A DNA stretch of 10,661 bases, taken from Candidatus Woesearchaeota archaeon (GTDB lineage Archaea > Nanobdellota > Nanobdellia > Woesearchaeales > GW2011-AR4). The notes under the pieces are model-generated. The model ran no database searches and was not told the DNA's origin. It saw nothing but the letters and a program-made list of their open reading frames with translations. The DNA is taken from positions 1 to 10,661 of the forward strand of contig JACQSQ010000035.1 in assembly GCA_016211245.1 (NCBI GenBank), given 5' to 3'. This document shows, piece by piece, positions 1 through 5,575 of this stretch (position 1 is its first letter; each line of letters starts with the position of its first letter). The position numbers and the translations under genes are program-made.

Positions 1-11
1 ATACAGAAAAG

Positions 12-49
12 TATACTAGTATATCATAAGACAATAATGCTATACTAGT
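12..49. promoter_or_regulatory. Palindrome TATACTAGTATA plus repeated half, possible promoter/operator
   Basis: Positions 12-23 read TATACTAGTATA, a perfect 12-bp palindrome. Its left nine bases, TATACTAGT, recur as a direct repeat at 41-49, 29 bp further on. The palindrome is AT-rich enough to act as an archaeal TATA element. A TATA box there would start transcription around 40-50, exactly where the 12-bp closing helix of the RNA-like region begins. A dimeric regulator binding the palindrome and the half-site is an alternative reading. No known regulator motif was recognised. Confidence 0.35.
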
Positions 50-271
50 CTCAAAAAAGGCCAAATGCAGTCTAATTGCATAGCTTGGAAGGCAAAGGAA
101 CAATCTCGCTGGCAATTCTACAGAATTGCCATGATTGTAGTGAGTTCGAGTCTTTGAAGATGCCTTTTTTGAGTCGGAGGCAGCGGCAAGGCAATGACAT
201 ATGAGTGGCTGAAAGCCTGCTTTTTCAGCAGGCCAAAAGCACACTTGTCAGTCTTGCCCAGTCCCCTCACT
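50..271 (+). ncRNA. Candidate structured non-coding RNA or long structured leader
   Basis: The region can be folded by eye into two domains. Domain 1 is closed by a perfect 12-bp helix (50-61 with 162-173). Inside are a 5-bp stem with a 7-nt loop (65-69/77-81), a weak stem (83-86/90-93), and a composite stem-loop made of 100-105/133-138 and a perfect 8-bp hairpin 111-118/123-130 with loop TACA. Domain 2 is one long irregular hairpin: 172-174/269-271, 177-180/265-268, 185-190/253-258, 195-199/246-250, 204-207/242-245, 208-210/238-240, and a terminal 7-bp stem 215-221/227-233 with a 5-nt loop. Bases 171-173 could join either domain's outer helix. I checked for tRNA, 5S rRNA, SRP and RNase P signatures and found none convincing. 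It may be a free RNA or the leader of the coiled-coil gene starting at 282. The strand is assumed; either strand could fold similarly. Confidence 0.5.
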
Positions 272-281
272 GAGGTTTAGA

Positions 282-542
282 ATGGAAAGGGAGTTCGAAA
301 TATTCAGGGACAATGTGGATTCGTGGATAAAGCAGATCAGAAGGGAATTCTCGGAATTTTCTGAACTGCCAAACGCAGTTAATGAAAACGCAGATAACCT
401 ACAGCATAATTATGAACTAATCTATGAGCTCAAGGACCAGATTGAGGAGTTGAAGCAGGAAATAAACGCGCTTAAATTAATACAAATAATAAGCCTTAAG
501 CAAAAGAATGCTGCAAAAGCAGAAGAGCAGGCGCAGGCTTAG
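282..542 (+). CDS. Small coiled-coil protein, unknown function
   Basis: An 86-residue protein I do not recognise. It is strongly charged and almost certainly helical, with no signal peptide or membrane segment. Residues about 40-70 show heptad-like spacing of Leu/Ile between Glu, Lys and Gln, typical of a coiled coil, and the tail is Ala/Glu/Gln-rich. The start ATG has a good ribosome binding site (GAGGT at 272-276, 5-nt spacer). The gene lies directly behind the RNA-like region 50-271 and ends tail-to-tail with the minus-strand gene at 539-835, overlapping by 4 bp. The ribosome binding site, full-length open frame and compact convergent packing support a real gene. Function is not inferable; an oligomerising adaptor or a partner of the adjacent RNA would be speculation. 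Confidence 0.6.
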   Translation: MEREFEIFRDNVDSWIKQIRREFSEFSELPNAVNENADNLQHNYELIYELKDQIEELKQEINALKLIQIISLKQKNAAKAEEQAQA

Positions 543-835
543 TCCATCTCATTAATCACTTTCTGCAATGCCTTGTCAACTGCAACAAGCAGATTTCTGT
601 CTGTTACATGGGAAGCATATACTCTTCCTTTATCAGCAAGCTTTGCATGAATGTCATAAATCTCTCCCTTCTCCCTTTCATGGAGCTTTTTGAGGGTGAT
701 ATGCAGAGTGCTTTCTTTTGCTGCCAGCAGTGCAATTTTTCTTGCATGCGTTGCAATATTTTTATTGATAATTTCCATCGCCGAATCGTCAATGTCATGA
801 AATCCTGCAAGTTGGTAGTTTATAGCGTCTGCCAT
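539..835 (-). CDS. Small ribosome hibernation factor-like protein (HPF/RaiA-type fold)
   Basis: A 98-residue protein. Its second half follows the beta-beta-beta-alpha pattern of the HPF/YfiA/RaiA family: a strand at 43-49, a strand at 58-66 (YDIHAKL), a strand at 70-77 (GRVYASHV), then a helix at 79-96 with the (D)RNLLVAVDKAL.K signature resembling the family's 'D.Y.AID.A.DKLE' helix. Members of that family bind the 30S decoding centre of idle ribosomes and block translation. Residues 1-40 form mostly helix instead of the usual first strand and helix, so the match is partial. The gene starts from an AT-rich region shared with the divergent mutase gene; a TATA-like TTTTTATATT lies at about 863-872. 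It ends 4 bp inside the convergent coiled-coil gene. The family call is from pattern memory, not a search; another double-stranded-RNA-like alpha/beta fold is possible. Confidence 0.55.
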   Translation of the reverse strand: MADAINYQLAGFHDIDDSAMEIINKNIATHARKIALLAAKESTLHITLKKLHEREKGEIYDIHAKLADKGRVYASHVTDRNLLVAVDKALQKVINEMD

Positions 836-862
836 GGTGTTTCAGTTTTTATATTTCGTTGC

Positions 863-872
863 AATATAAAAA
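863..872 (-). promoter_or_regulatory. Probable TATA element for the hibernation-factor-like gene
   Basis: On the minus strand this reads TTTTTATATT, centred about 33 nt before the ATG at 835. That would give a transcript with a leader of only a few bases. A second AT-rich element (847-853, TATAAAA on the minus strand) is only about 15 nt from the ATG and so too close to serve as a TATA box. Confidence 0.35.
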
Positions 873-901
873 TATTTTGATTTGGCATAGACAACATAAG
901 A

Positions 902-912
902 AAAAATATAAA
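902..912 (+). promoter_or_regulatory. TATA box for the phosphohexomutase gene (leaderless)
   Basis: An A-rich stretch followed by AAAAATATAAA resembles an archaeal BRE/TATA box. Its TATAAA begins 29 nt before the ATG at 936, the spacing expected when transcription starts at the A of the start codon. It overlaps the upstream in-frame ATG at 912, which argues against that ATG being used. Confidence 0.55.
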
Positions 913-935
913 TGCAGCTGAATAAGCTTGTTTTT

Positions 936-2330
936 ATGCCTCTTACAGAATCGTTTTCAGGCGTTCGGGGAATCTACGGCAAAGACTTGACAGAAAGCGT
1001 CGCTGTCAGATACGCGCACTCTTATATATCTTTTCTGAGAAACAAGACAGGGAAAAACAATGCTGCAATAGTCATTGGCATGGACACAAGACCATCGGGA
1101 ATAAAGCTAATTGACACTATTACTGGAATCATTGACGCAAATTTCATTGATGTTGGCATTTTACCTACCCCTGCAATAGAGCTTGCTGTCAGATATTTCA
1201 ATGCTGATGGAGGAATCATAATTACTGCTTCCCATAATGAGCCAGAATGGAACGGCTTTAAGTTCCTAAACTCAGACGGCTCCATCCTTAATGACAATGA
1301 AATGAAATTGGTTATCCAAGGCTCAAAATCGCTGAAAAACTTCCATAAAGTGCAGGATAAGAAGGTAACCGAAAAAAACGGCGAAGCCCTGAAAAAATAC
1401 TCTGATTTTGTGTTTGAAATAATCGGGAAGGAAAATGCCGAAAGCATAAGGAATTCAAAGCAGAAGATTGTTGTTGATCCAAACGGCGGCGCAGGAGCGG
1501 TTGCAAAAAAAATACTTGAGCAGGCAGGAGTTGAGGTTGTAGGGGTAAGTATAGCCTATGGAGACTTCAGGAGGCAGGTTGAGCCTACCGAAGACTCATT
1601 AATATACCTAAAAAGCATCATAGATGAAAACAAAGCGGACTTTGCGGCGGGATTTGACTGCGATGCCGACAGGGTGGAGATTTTGATGCAGAACGGGCAA
1701 TTCCTGTCCGGCAATTATATACTTGCATTGGTTGTTGAAGAGGTGCTTTCCAACAACAGAAACCCAAGAAACCAGACAGTTGTTGTTAATGACGCAACAT
1801 CTAATGTTGTCAGGGATGTTGTGCAAAAATTTGGCGCTAAACTGAAGGAGGTTGAGGTGGGCGAAACTAATGTCGTTGAAGGAATGAAAAAGGCAAAGTC
1901 TATTGTTGGCGGAGAGGGCTCCAGCGGAGGCGCAATAATCTCACCTTCAAAATGCAGGGATGGCATATTGACATTGCTAATGATTTTGTCGATAATTGCG
2001 AAAAAAGATAAAACACTCCATGATATAGTGGAAGAATACCCCAAATATTTTACTTTGAGAAAAAAGATTGAATTCAACGCCAAAAATCACGATGCAATCA
2101 AGAAGCATCTGAAGAGTCATTACTCAAGAAGCGGATTTGAAATCAGAGAGAATGGCGGGCTAAAAGGCAGCTTGAAAGTCATAACAGGCAAAAACTCTTT
2201 TGTCTGGTTCAGGGCGTCAAAGACAGAATCCAATATTTTCAGGATTATTGCTGACTCTGACAAAAAAGAGGAAGCTGAAAAATTGCTTGAAGAAGCGGCC
2301 ACGGTTTTTGAAAAGGCAAATGATGAATAA
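936..2330 (+). CDS. Phosphoglucomutase/phosphomannomutase family (alpha-D-phosphohexomutase)
   Basis: A 464-residue, full-length alpha-D-phosphohexomutase that interconverts the 1- and 6-phosphates of a hexose (glucose or mannose) or hexosamine. It would feed sugar-nucleotide, glycan or storage-sugar synthesis in the cytoplasm. The four active-site loops are present: the phospho-serine loop TASHN (Ser99), the metal loop DCDADR (241-246, all three Asp kept; the usual second-position Gly is Cys), the sugar-specificity loop GGEGSSGG (325-332), and the phosphate-binding loop RASKTES (426-432; family norm R.SGTEP). ATG 936 is preferred over the in-frame ATG at 912. The resulting MPL....SGVRG start lines up with family N-termini, no ribosome binding site precedes 912, and a TATA box lies 29 nt before 936. 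It overlaps the next gene by 8-11 bp, suggesting coupled translation. Substrate cannot be fixed by eye; phosphoglucosamine mutase is an alternative. Confidence 0.9.
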   Translation: MPLTESFSGVRGIYGKDLTESVAVRYAHSYISFLRNKTGKNNAAIVIGMDTRPSGIKLIDTITGIIDANFIDVGILPTPAIELAVRYFNADGGIIITASHNEPEWNGFKFLNSDGSILNDNEMKLVIQGSKSLKNFHKVQDKKVTEKNGEALKKYSDFVFEIIGKENAESIRNSKQKIVVDPNGGAGAVAKKILEQAGVEVVGVSIAYGDFRRQVEPTEDSLIYLKSIIDENKADFAAGFDCDADRVEILMQNGQFLSGNYILALVVEEVLSNNRNPRNQTVVVNDATSNVVRDVVQKFGAKLKEVEVGETNVVEGMKKAKSIVGGEGSSGGAIISPSKCRDGILTLLMILSIIAKKDKTLHDIVEEYPKYFTLRKKIEFNAKNHDAIKKHLKSHYSRSGFEIRENGGLKGSLKVITGKNSFVWFRASKTESNIFRIIADSDKKEEAEKLLEEAATVFEKANDE

Positions 2331-3111
2331 AAAAATATCGGAGAAAATAGTTGAAAAAATCGAAAAAGAATTATTATCGGTACTCTTGAATTATGTTGTT
2401 CCGCATGTAAGCTCAAGAATAAATTTTCAAAATCAAAATCCAAGCCCCAATCTAGAAAATTTTGTGTTGGTGCCAAGATTCAGCTTAAATGATTTTCAGC
2501 AGCTTGAGGGCATAATCTTATCCCACTCAGAAAAAAATGTCAGGATTTTCAAAAGAGTCAGGACAAATTCTTTTGATGTGTCCCATGAGATAGAAATGTC
2601 AAGGAAAAAGACAAAAACTGAGGTCAGCTCAGCGATTGAATCAATTTCCATTAGCTACGAAGAGGATTCCAGGTCTGAAAAACTAAAAGTTACGCTAAGG
2701 AAATCAGGCAAAGATTACTCGAGTGAAATCGAAAGAGACAAAAAAGATGAGCCTGGATTTGTGCCATACAAATTAACAATAAACTATGCCAGAATCTATG
2801 AGATAGAGAGATTATCGGCTTCGTATGCGCAGCAAATTTCTGGTTATATAAAAGAGCACATTAAGAGCAAAGAAGACATGACCAACAGAGTTCCGTTGAA
2901 ATGGCTGAACATACTGCCTGAAAACATAATGGGGGGAGTGCTTGGCTTCACTTATCTTGGCGAGAACTTCATGGGCAGGAGAGCTGATTTAGTTGGCAAG
3001 ACAGCAAGAATGGTTGACATTCATGAAAGCATTCATACTCCAGATGAATACGAGACAAGAGTTCTGACGAGCTGGATAATGGAGAAGACAAGGGACAAAT
3101 ATATTAAATGA
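2320..3111 (+). CDS. Unknown protein with C-terminal HExxH motif (putative zinc metallopeptidase-like)
   Basis: A 263-residue protein, or 262 if the second of two adjacent ATGs (2323) is used. The start lies within the last codons of the mutase gene, giving an 8-11 bp overlap, with a weak AAAGG-type site just upstream. Residues 1-25 are helical and charged. The middle, about 85-170, is rich in Lys, Glu, Ser and Thr with alternating polar/hydrophobic residues suggesting beta strands. The C-terminal part has a Gly-rich hydrophobic stretch (GGVLGFTYLG) and then HESIHTPDEYETR at 235-247. His235, Glu236 and His239 make an HExxH zinc motif; Glu243 or Glu245 could be a third ligand. No signal peptide is visible. 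I do not recognise the family. A minimal gluzincin-like peptidase is an inference; the motif may also be structural. Overlap with the mutase suggests co-expression. Confidence 0.75.
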   Translation: MMNKKISEKIVEKIEKELLSVLLNYVVPHVSSRINFQNQNPSPNLENFVLVPRFSLNDFQQLEGIILSHSEKNVRIFKRVRTNSFDVSHEIEMSRKKTKTEVSSAIESISISYEEDSRSEKLKVTLRKSGKDYSSEIERDKKDEPGFVPYKLTINYARIYEIERLSASYAQQISGYIKEHIKSKEDMTNRVPLKWLNILPENIMGGVLGFTYLGENFMGRRADLVGKTARMVDIHESIHTPDEYETRVLTSWIMEKTRDKYIK

Positions 3112-3125
3112 GGTTAAATAAAATT

Positions 3126-3545
3126 TTAGTGTCTTAGAGGGTGGCTTAAAAGAGTATCTAAGCGACCTACAATCGGTTGCCTTTCTTCAAGCGCAAATGA
3201 AATGTCAATTGCCCCGTCGAAACGTTCATCAGCTAAAGGTAAAAAATCCGTGTTTACTCCATAAGCAAAGATGGGACCTAGATGCTGTGCCCTTACAGCA
3301 TCAACAACACGTAGACCATCTGGCACTAAAACTGCGCTATAATCGCGATGCATAAGATGACGTGCGACTTGAGCTTCTATTCCCCCTATTCTTTTTTTAC
3401 TTAAATGCACATCAAGAAATTCGAACACATAGCCAAGGCTATTTGTTGTTAATCCAGTCTCTAAAAGACGAAGTATGCGAGCCATGGTATAATTTCCTAT
3501 GTCCCTTACCAATAAAACTTTTCGTCTGTTTGGTGCGTCTGCTAT
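3126..3545 (-). CDS. Receiver-like small protein, apparent non-standard (ATA) start
   Basis: The open frame codes for 139 residues if begun at an ATA codon at 3543-3545. The first standard start is TTG at 3512 (128 residues) and the first ATG gives 119. The upstream extension reads ADAPNRRKVLLVRD, which supplies the first beta strand of a Rossmann-like alternation: strand 9-13, helix 20-30, strand 38-44, helix 55-65, strand 70-74 followed by PDG, helix 78-88, strand 91-96, strand 110-115. This outline resembles a response-regulator receiver domain. Asp76 sits near the phospho-acceptor position, but the usual Lys after the last strand is not evident, so it would be degenerate or a pseudo-receiver. 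A TATA-like TTTTTAAAT lies 28 nt before the ATA. Choices are true AUA initiation, a start mutation or error, or use of TTG 3512. Function is unknown and the fold call is inference. Confidence 0.55.
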   Translation of the reverse strand: MADAPNRRKVLLVRDIGNYTMARILRLLETGLTTNSLGYVFEFLDVHLSKKRIGGIEAQVARHLMHRDYSAVLVPDGLRVVDAVRAQHLGPIFAYGVNTDFLPLADERFDGAIDISFALEERQPIVGRLDTLLSHPLRH

Positions 3546-3567
3546 CTTTGTCAGTACTAAATAGTAA

Positions 3568-3575
3568 TTTAAAAA
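3568..3575 (-). promoter_or_regulatory. TATA box upstream of the receiver-like gene
   Basis: The minus strand reads AAAGA followed by TTTTTAAAT, a good BRE/TATA match. The TTTAAA starts 28 nt before an in-frame ATA codon at 3545, the same spacing seen between TATA boxes and the ATGs at 936, 3908 and 3998. Confidence 0.5.
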
Positions 3576-3596
3576 TCTTTTGTTTTATAACAGGCA

Positions 3597-3908
3597 CTAT
3601 AATCCAACCTCAACCCTAAACCCATAAATCCCCACTATTTTCTCCAAACGCTCTTGTGACCTGTCAACAATCCCGTTACTATTTATGGAATTATCGTAAT
3701 TATGTGAGCCAAAGTCAATGCAGTCATCAACCAAGCGCGCGTTGAAAAGAATGATTTCCTTTCCCATTGATACTGCATAGCCGCCAATATGCCTTCTGCA
3801 GTTCATCTGGTCGCTTATTGCCTCAACAACGCCGCCTATCTCAAGTGGCGTGACTTCCCTTGTCGCAACCAAACGCACCGGCCTGCTTAAAAATAAATGT
3901 GGAATCAT
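3597..3908 (-). CDS. Unknown 103-residue protein divergent from e-MtaB
   Basis: I do not recognise this protein. It starts MIPHLFLSRPVRLV, has an Ile/Gly/Val-rich segment (24-31), then ISDQMNCRRHIGGYAVSMGKE, consistent with a small alpha/beta domain, and two Cys (36, 63). A Ser/Asn-rich stretch follows before a helical C-terminal region (82-95). No membrane segment or signal peptide is convincing. The frame is open further back to a GTG at 3947. ATG 3908 is preferred because TTTAAA begins 28 nt before it (TATTTAAA at 3931-3938), matching the leaderless pattern; the longer start would place the TATA box inside the gene. It is transcribed away from e-MtaB and followed on the same strand by the receiver-like gene. 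Real gene likely; function unknown. Confidence 0.6.
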   Translation of the reverse strand: MIPHLFLSRPVRLVATREVTPLEIGGVVEAISDQMNCRRHIGGYAVSMGKEIILFNARLVDDCIDFGSHNYDNSINSNGIVDRSQERLEKIVGIYGFRVEVGL

Positions 3909-3930
3909 GGCTAATGGCAGCGCTAAGCTC

Positions 3931-3938
3931 TTTAAATA
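3931..3938 (-). promoter_or_regulatory. TATA box of the 103-residue gene (leaderless)
   Basis: TATTTAAA on the minus strand; the TTTAAA core begins 28 nt ahead of ATG 3908. It forms the left half of a compact divergent promoter with the e-MtaB TATA box about 30 bp away. Confidence 0.55.
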
Positions 3939-3965
3939 GGTTTTCACCGATCATGCGCTGCAAAA

Positions 3966-3974
3966 CATTTAAAT
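3966..3974 (+). promoter_or_regulatory. TATA box of the e-MtaB gene (leaderless)
   Basis: CATTTAAAT on the plus strand, with TTTAAA starting 30 nt before ATG 3998. No Shine-Dalgarno sequence precedes that ATG, so a leaderless mRNA is the natural reading. Confidence 0.6.
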
Positions 3975-3997
3975 CAAGGTATTATTTCTCTTATTTT

Positions 3998-5287
3998 ATG
4001 CCCAAAGTCCATTTCATAACGCAGGGATGCAGCAGCAATTTGCGGGAATCAGAGATAATGATGGGGCTTTTAAAAAATTCAGGTTATGAAGTTTCTCACG
4101 AAAAAAATAATGCGGATGCCAATGTCATCAACATATGCACCGTAAAGGGAGATAATACTGCATTGCGGGAAATAAGAAGGGTGAAGAAAGAGCACCCGGA
4201 CAAGAAGTTGATTGTCGCAGGGTGCATAAGCGAAAGCATCATACCTAAAATAAAAAATCTTGATGATGAGATAAGCTTGGTTAATACCCACAATCTAGGG
4301 AAAATTGCCGCAGTTGTTGAAAATTCAATGAACGGCACGGTTCTGGAGCTATTAGACAAAAAATATGAGCAGAAAGTAAATCTCCCATCAGTTAGAAAAA
4401 ACCCGGTTATTGGAATAGTGCCAATATTAAACGGCTGCAATTATTTCTGCACTTTCTGCTCTACAAAATTGGTCAAGGGAAAACTATTTTCTTATCCCAT
4501 GGATGCAATAAGGGAAGATGTAAAATCCCATTTGAAGGCAGGCTGCAAGGAGATCTGGATTACATCAAATGACACAGGCGCTTATATGGTGGAGCAGGGG
4601 GGCAGGCAAAGGCTAGCTGAGCTGATGGAAACCATTTTATCAATCCCTATGGATTTCAAAGTTCGCATAGGAATGATGAACCCCGGCAACACAATGACAA
4701 TGCTGGATGAATTGATCAAGATTTACAAGCATCCAAAAATGTTCAAGTTCCTGCACATTCCAGTGCAGGCCGGCAGCAATGAAGTCTTGAAGGCAATGAA
4801 CAGGAAATATTCTGTTGAGGATTTTATAAAAGTTGTTGAAGCATTCAGGCAAGAAATTCCCGGCATTACAATATCAACCGACATAATTGTTGGCTTTCCA
4901 ACTGAAACAGGAGAGCAATTTGAAGATTCAATGGAATTATTGAGAAAAATAAAACCCGACGTGTTGAATTTATCCAGGTATGCTGCACGGGAAGGCACGA
5001 TTGCTGCGAAAATGAAGCAGCATTCGACAAATGAGCTAAAAAGAAGGTCGAGATTAATGACTAAAATATATAGAAAAATTGCTTATGAAAAAAACCAAAA
5101 ATGGCTGGGGTGGAATGGAAACATACTTATTGACGAAAAAGGAAAATTCGATTCGTGGATTGGAAGAAATGATTATTACAAGCCGGTCATAGTTAAAGGA
5201 GATTTTAATCTTGGCGACAAGATTGAAGCAAAAATAACTAATGCAACAACTTTTGATTTGAGGGGAGAATGTCAGGGACTCAATTGA
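3998..5287 (+). CDS. tRNA-t(6)A37 methylthiotransferase, archaeal e-MtaB/CDKAL1 type
   Basis: A 429-residue radical-SAM enzyme that adds a methylthio group to t6A37 to give ms2t6A in tRNAs reading ANN codons, stabilising codon pairing. All three domains are visible. The N-terminal methylthiotransferase (UPF0004) domain carries Cys11, Cys47 and Cys76 for one 4Fe-4S cluster. The radical-SAM domain has CNYFCTFC (Cys147, 151, 154) for the SAM-binding cluster. A C-terminal TRAM-like RNA-binding domain spans about 365-429. The phrase THN.GKI near residue 97 is typical of the archaeal/eukaryotic branch rather than bacterial MiaB. The open frame runs back to 3860, but ATG 3998 gives the family N-terminus (.V.F.TQGCSSN..ES) and sits 30 nt behind a TATA box. 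A small gene overlaps its 3' end. RimO and MiaB are less likely alternatives. Confidence 0.93.
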   Translation: MPKVHFITQGCSSNLRESEIMMGLLKNSGYEVSHEKNNADANVINICTVKGDNTALREIRRVKKEHPDKKLIVAGCISESIIPKIKNLDDEISLVNTHNLGKIAAVVENSMNGTVLELLDKKYEQKVNLPSVRKNPVIGIVPILNGCNYFCTFCSTKLVKGKLFSYPMDAIREDVKSHLKAGCKEIWITSNDTGAYMVEQGGRQRLAELMETILSIPMDFKVRIGMMNPGNTMTMLDELIKIYKHPKMFKFLHIPVQAGSNEVLKAMNRKYSVEDFIKVVEAFRQEIPGITISTDIIVGFPTETGEQFEDSMELLRKIKPDVLNLSRYAAREGTIAAKMKQHSTNELKRRSRLMTKIYRKIAYEKNQKWLGWNGNILIDEKGKFDSWIGRNDYYKPVIVKGDFNLGDKIEAKITNATTFDLRGECQGLN

Positions 5288-5566
5288 TCGCAGAAAGCTT
5301 GATTGAAGTGATTGTCAAGGACAGGCGCTTAACGGTTAATACATTAAGGGCCTTACGTGACTATGTTGAAGATGAAAGTATACCCCCCACTTGCTATGCG
5401 GATGAGGCAAGTCGATGATATGTTTCGCGCAATGAGCGACAAAGGAAGAATCACAGCAAACCATAGAATGTACGAGATGTTTAGGGTGTTTTATTGGGAG
5501 ATTTTCAGGTCTGATTTTCCGGTTTTTGTTGAAGAGCAAATTTCTTATCAGGGGAGCGGAAGATGA
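5269..5566 (+). pseudogene. Small unknown gene split by a +1 frame change at a run of six C
   Basis: Two adjoining frames look like one protein of about 98 residues. The first opens at ATG 5269 (MSGTQLIAESLIEV...) within the end of e-MtaB and runs to a TGA at 5416-5418. The second runs through to TGA 5564-5566 (...VDDMFRAMSDKGRITANHRMYEMF...). Dropping one base of the C6 run at 5383-5388 joins them as ...DYVEDESIPPLAMRMRQVDD.... Each part alone is only 49 or up to 69 residues. The start has GGGGAG at 5262-5267, very close to the ATG; a TTG at 5284 overlapping the e-MtaB stop (TTGA) is an alternative. The protein is not recognised; it looks soluble and helical. It may be a recent frameshift, a +1 recoding site or a homopolymer error. 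Its tight overlap suggests co-transcription with e-MtaB. Confidence 0.5.
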
Positions 5567-5575
5567 GCAAATTAG

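Noticed and set aside
65..81. Five-bp stem with a 7-nt loop GTCTAAT that resembles an anticodon arm reading CTA (amber), suggesting a pyrrolysine-like tRNA.
   Set aside because: No acceptor stem, D-arm or TTC-containing T-arm can be fitted at the right distances on either side; the stem fits better inside the larger RNA-like domain.
119..130. ACAGAA, as in the RNase P RNA core.
   Set aside because: It lies in the loop and stem of a local hairpin, and the partner P4 strand and other conserved regions are absent.
50..173. A 124-nt domain with a long closing helix, the size of 5S rRNA.
   Set aside because: The conserved 5S loop sequences are missing, and the internal stems do not match helices II-V.
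608..880. A 90-codon plus-strand frame opposite the hibernation-factor-like gene.
   Set aside because: Cys/Phe-rich translation without ribosome binding site; typical antisense shadow of the better-supported minus-strand gene.
1022..2083. Minus-strand open frames inside the phosphohexomutase gene.
   Set aside because: They lie opposite a confidently assigned enzyme and have no start signals or recognisable domains.
2200..2319. Extended N-terminus for the HExxH protein reaching 40 codons into the mutase gene.
   Set aside because: It would overlap the conserved mutase C-terminus by over 100 bp; the ATG pair at 2320/2323 gives ordinary end-to-start coupling.
3362..3619. Plus-strand frame of 85 codons opposite the receiver-like gene.
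   Set aside because: No promoter or ribosome binding site, and it runs across the start and promoter of the minus-strand gene; composition looks non-coding.
5336..5539. Minus-strand frame of 67 codons opposite the frameshifted small gene.
   Set aside because: His-rich unlikely protein with no start signals; the plus-strand frames read more plausibly and are coupled to e-MtaB.
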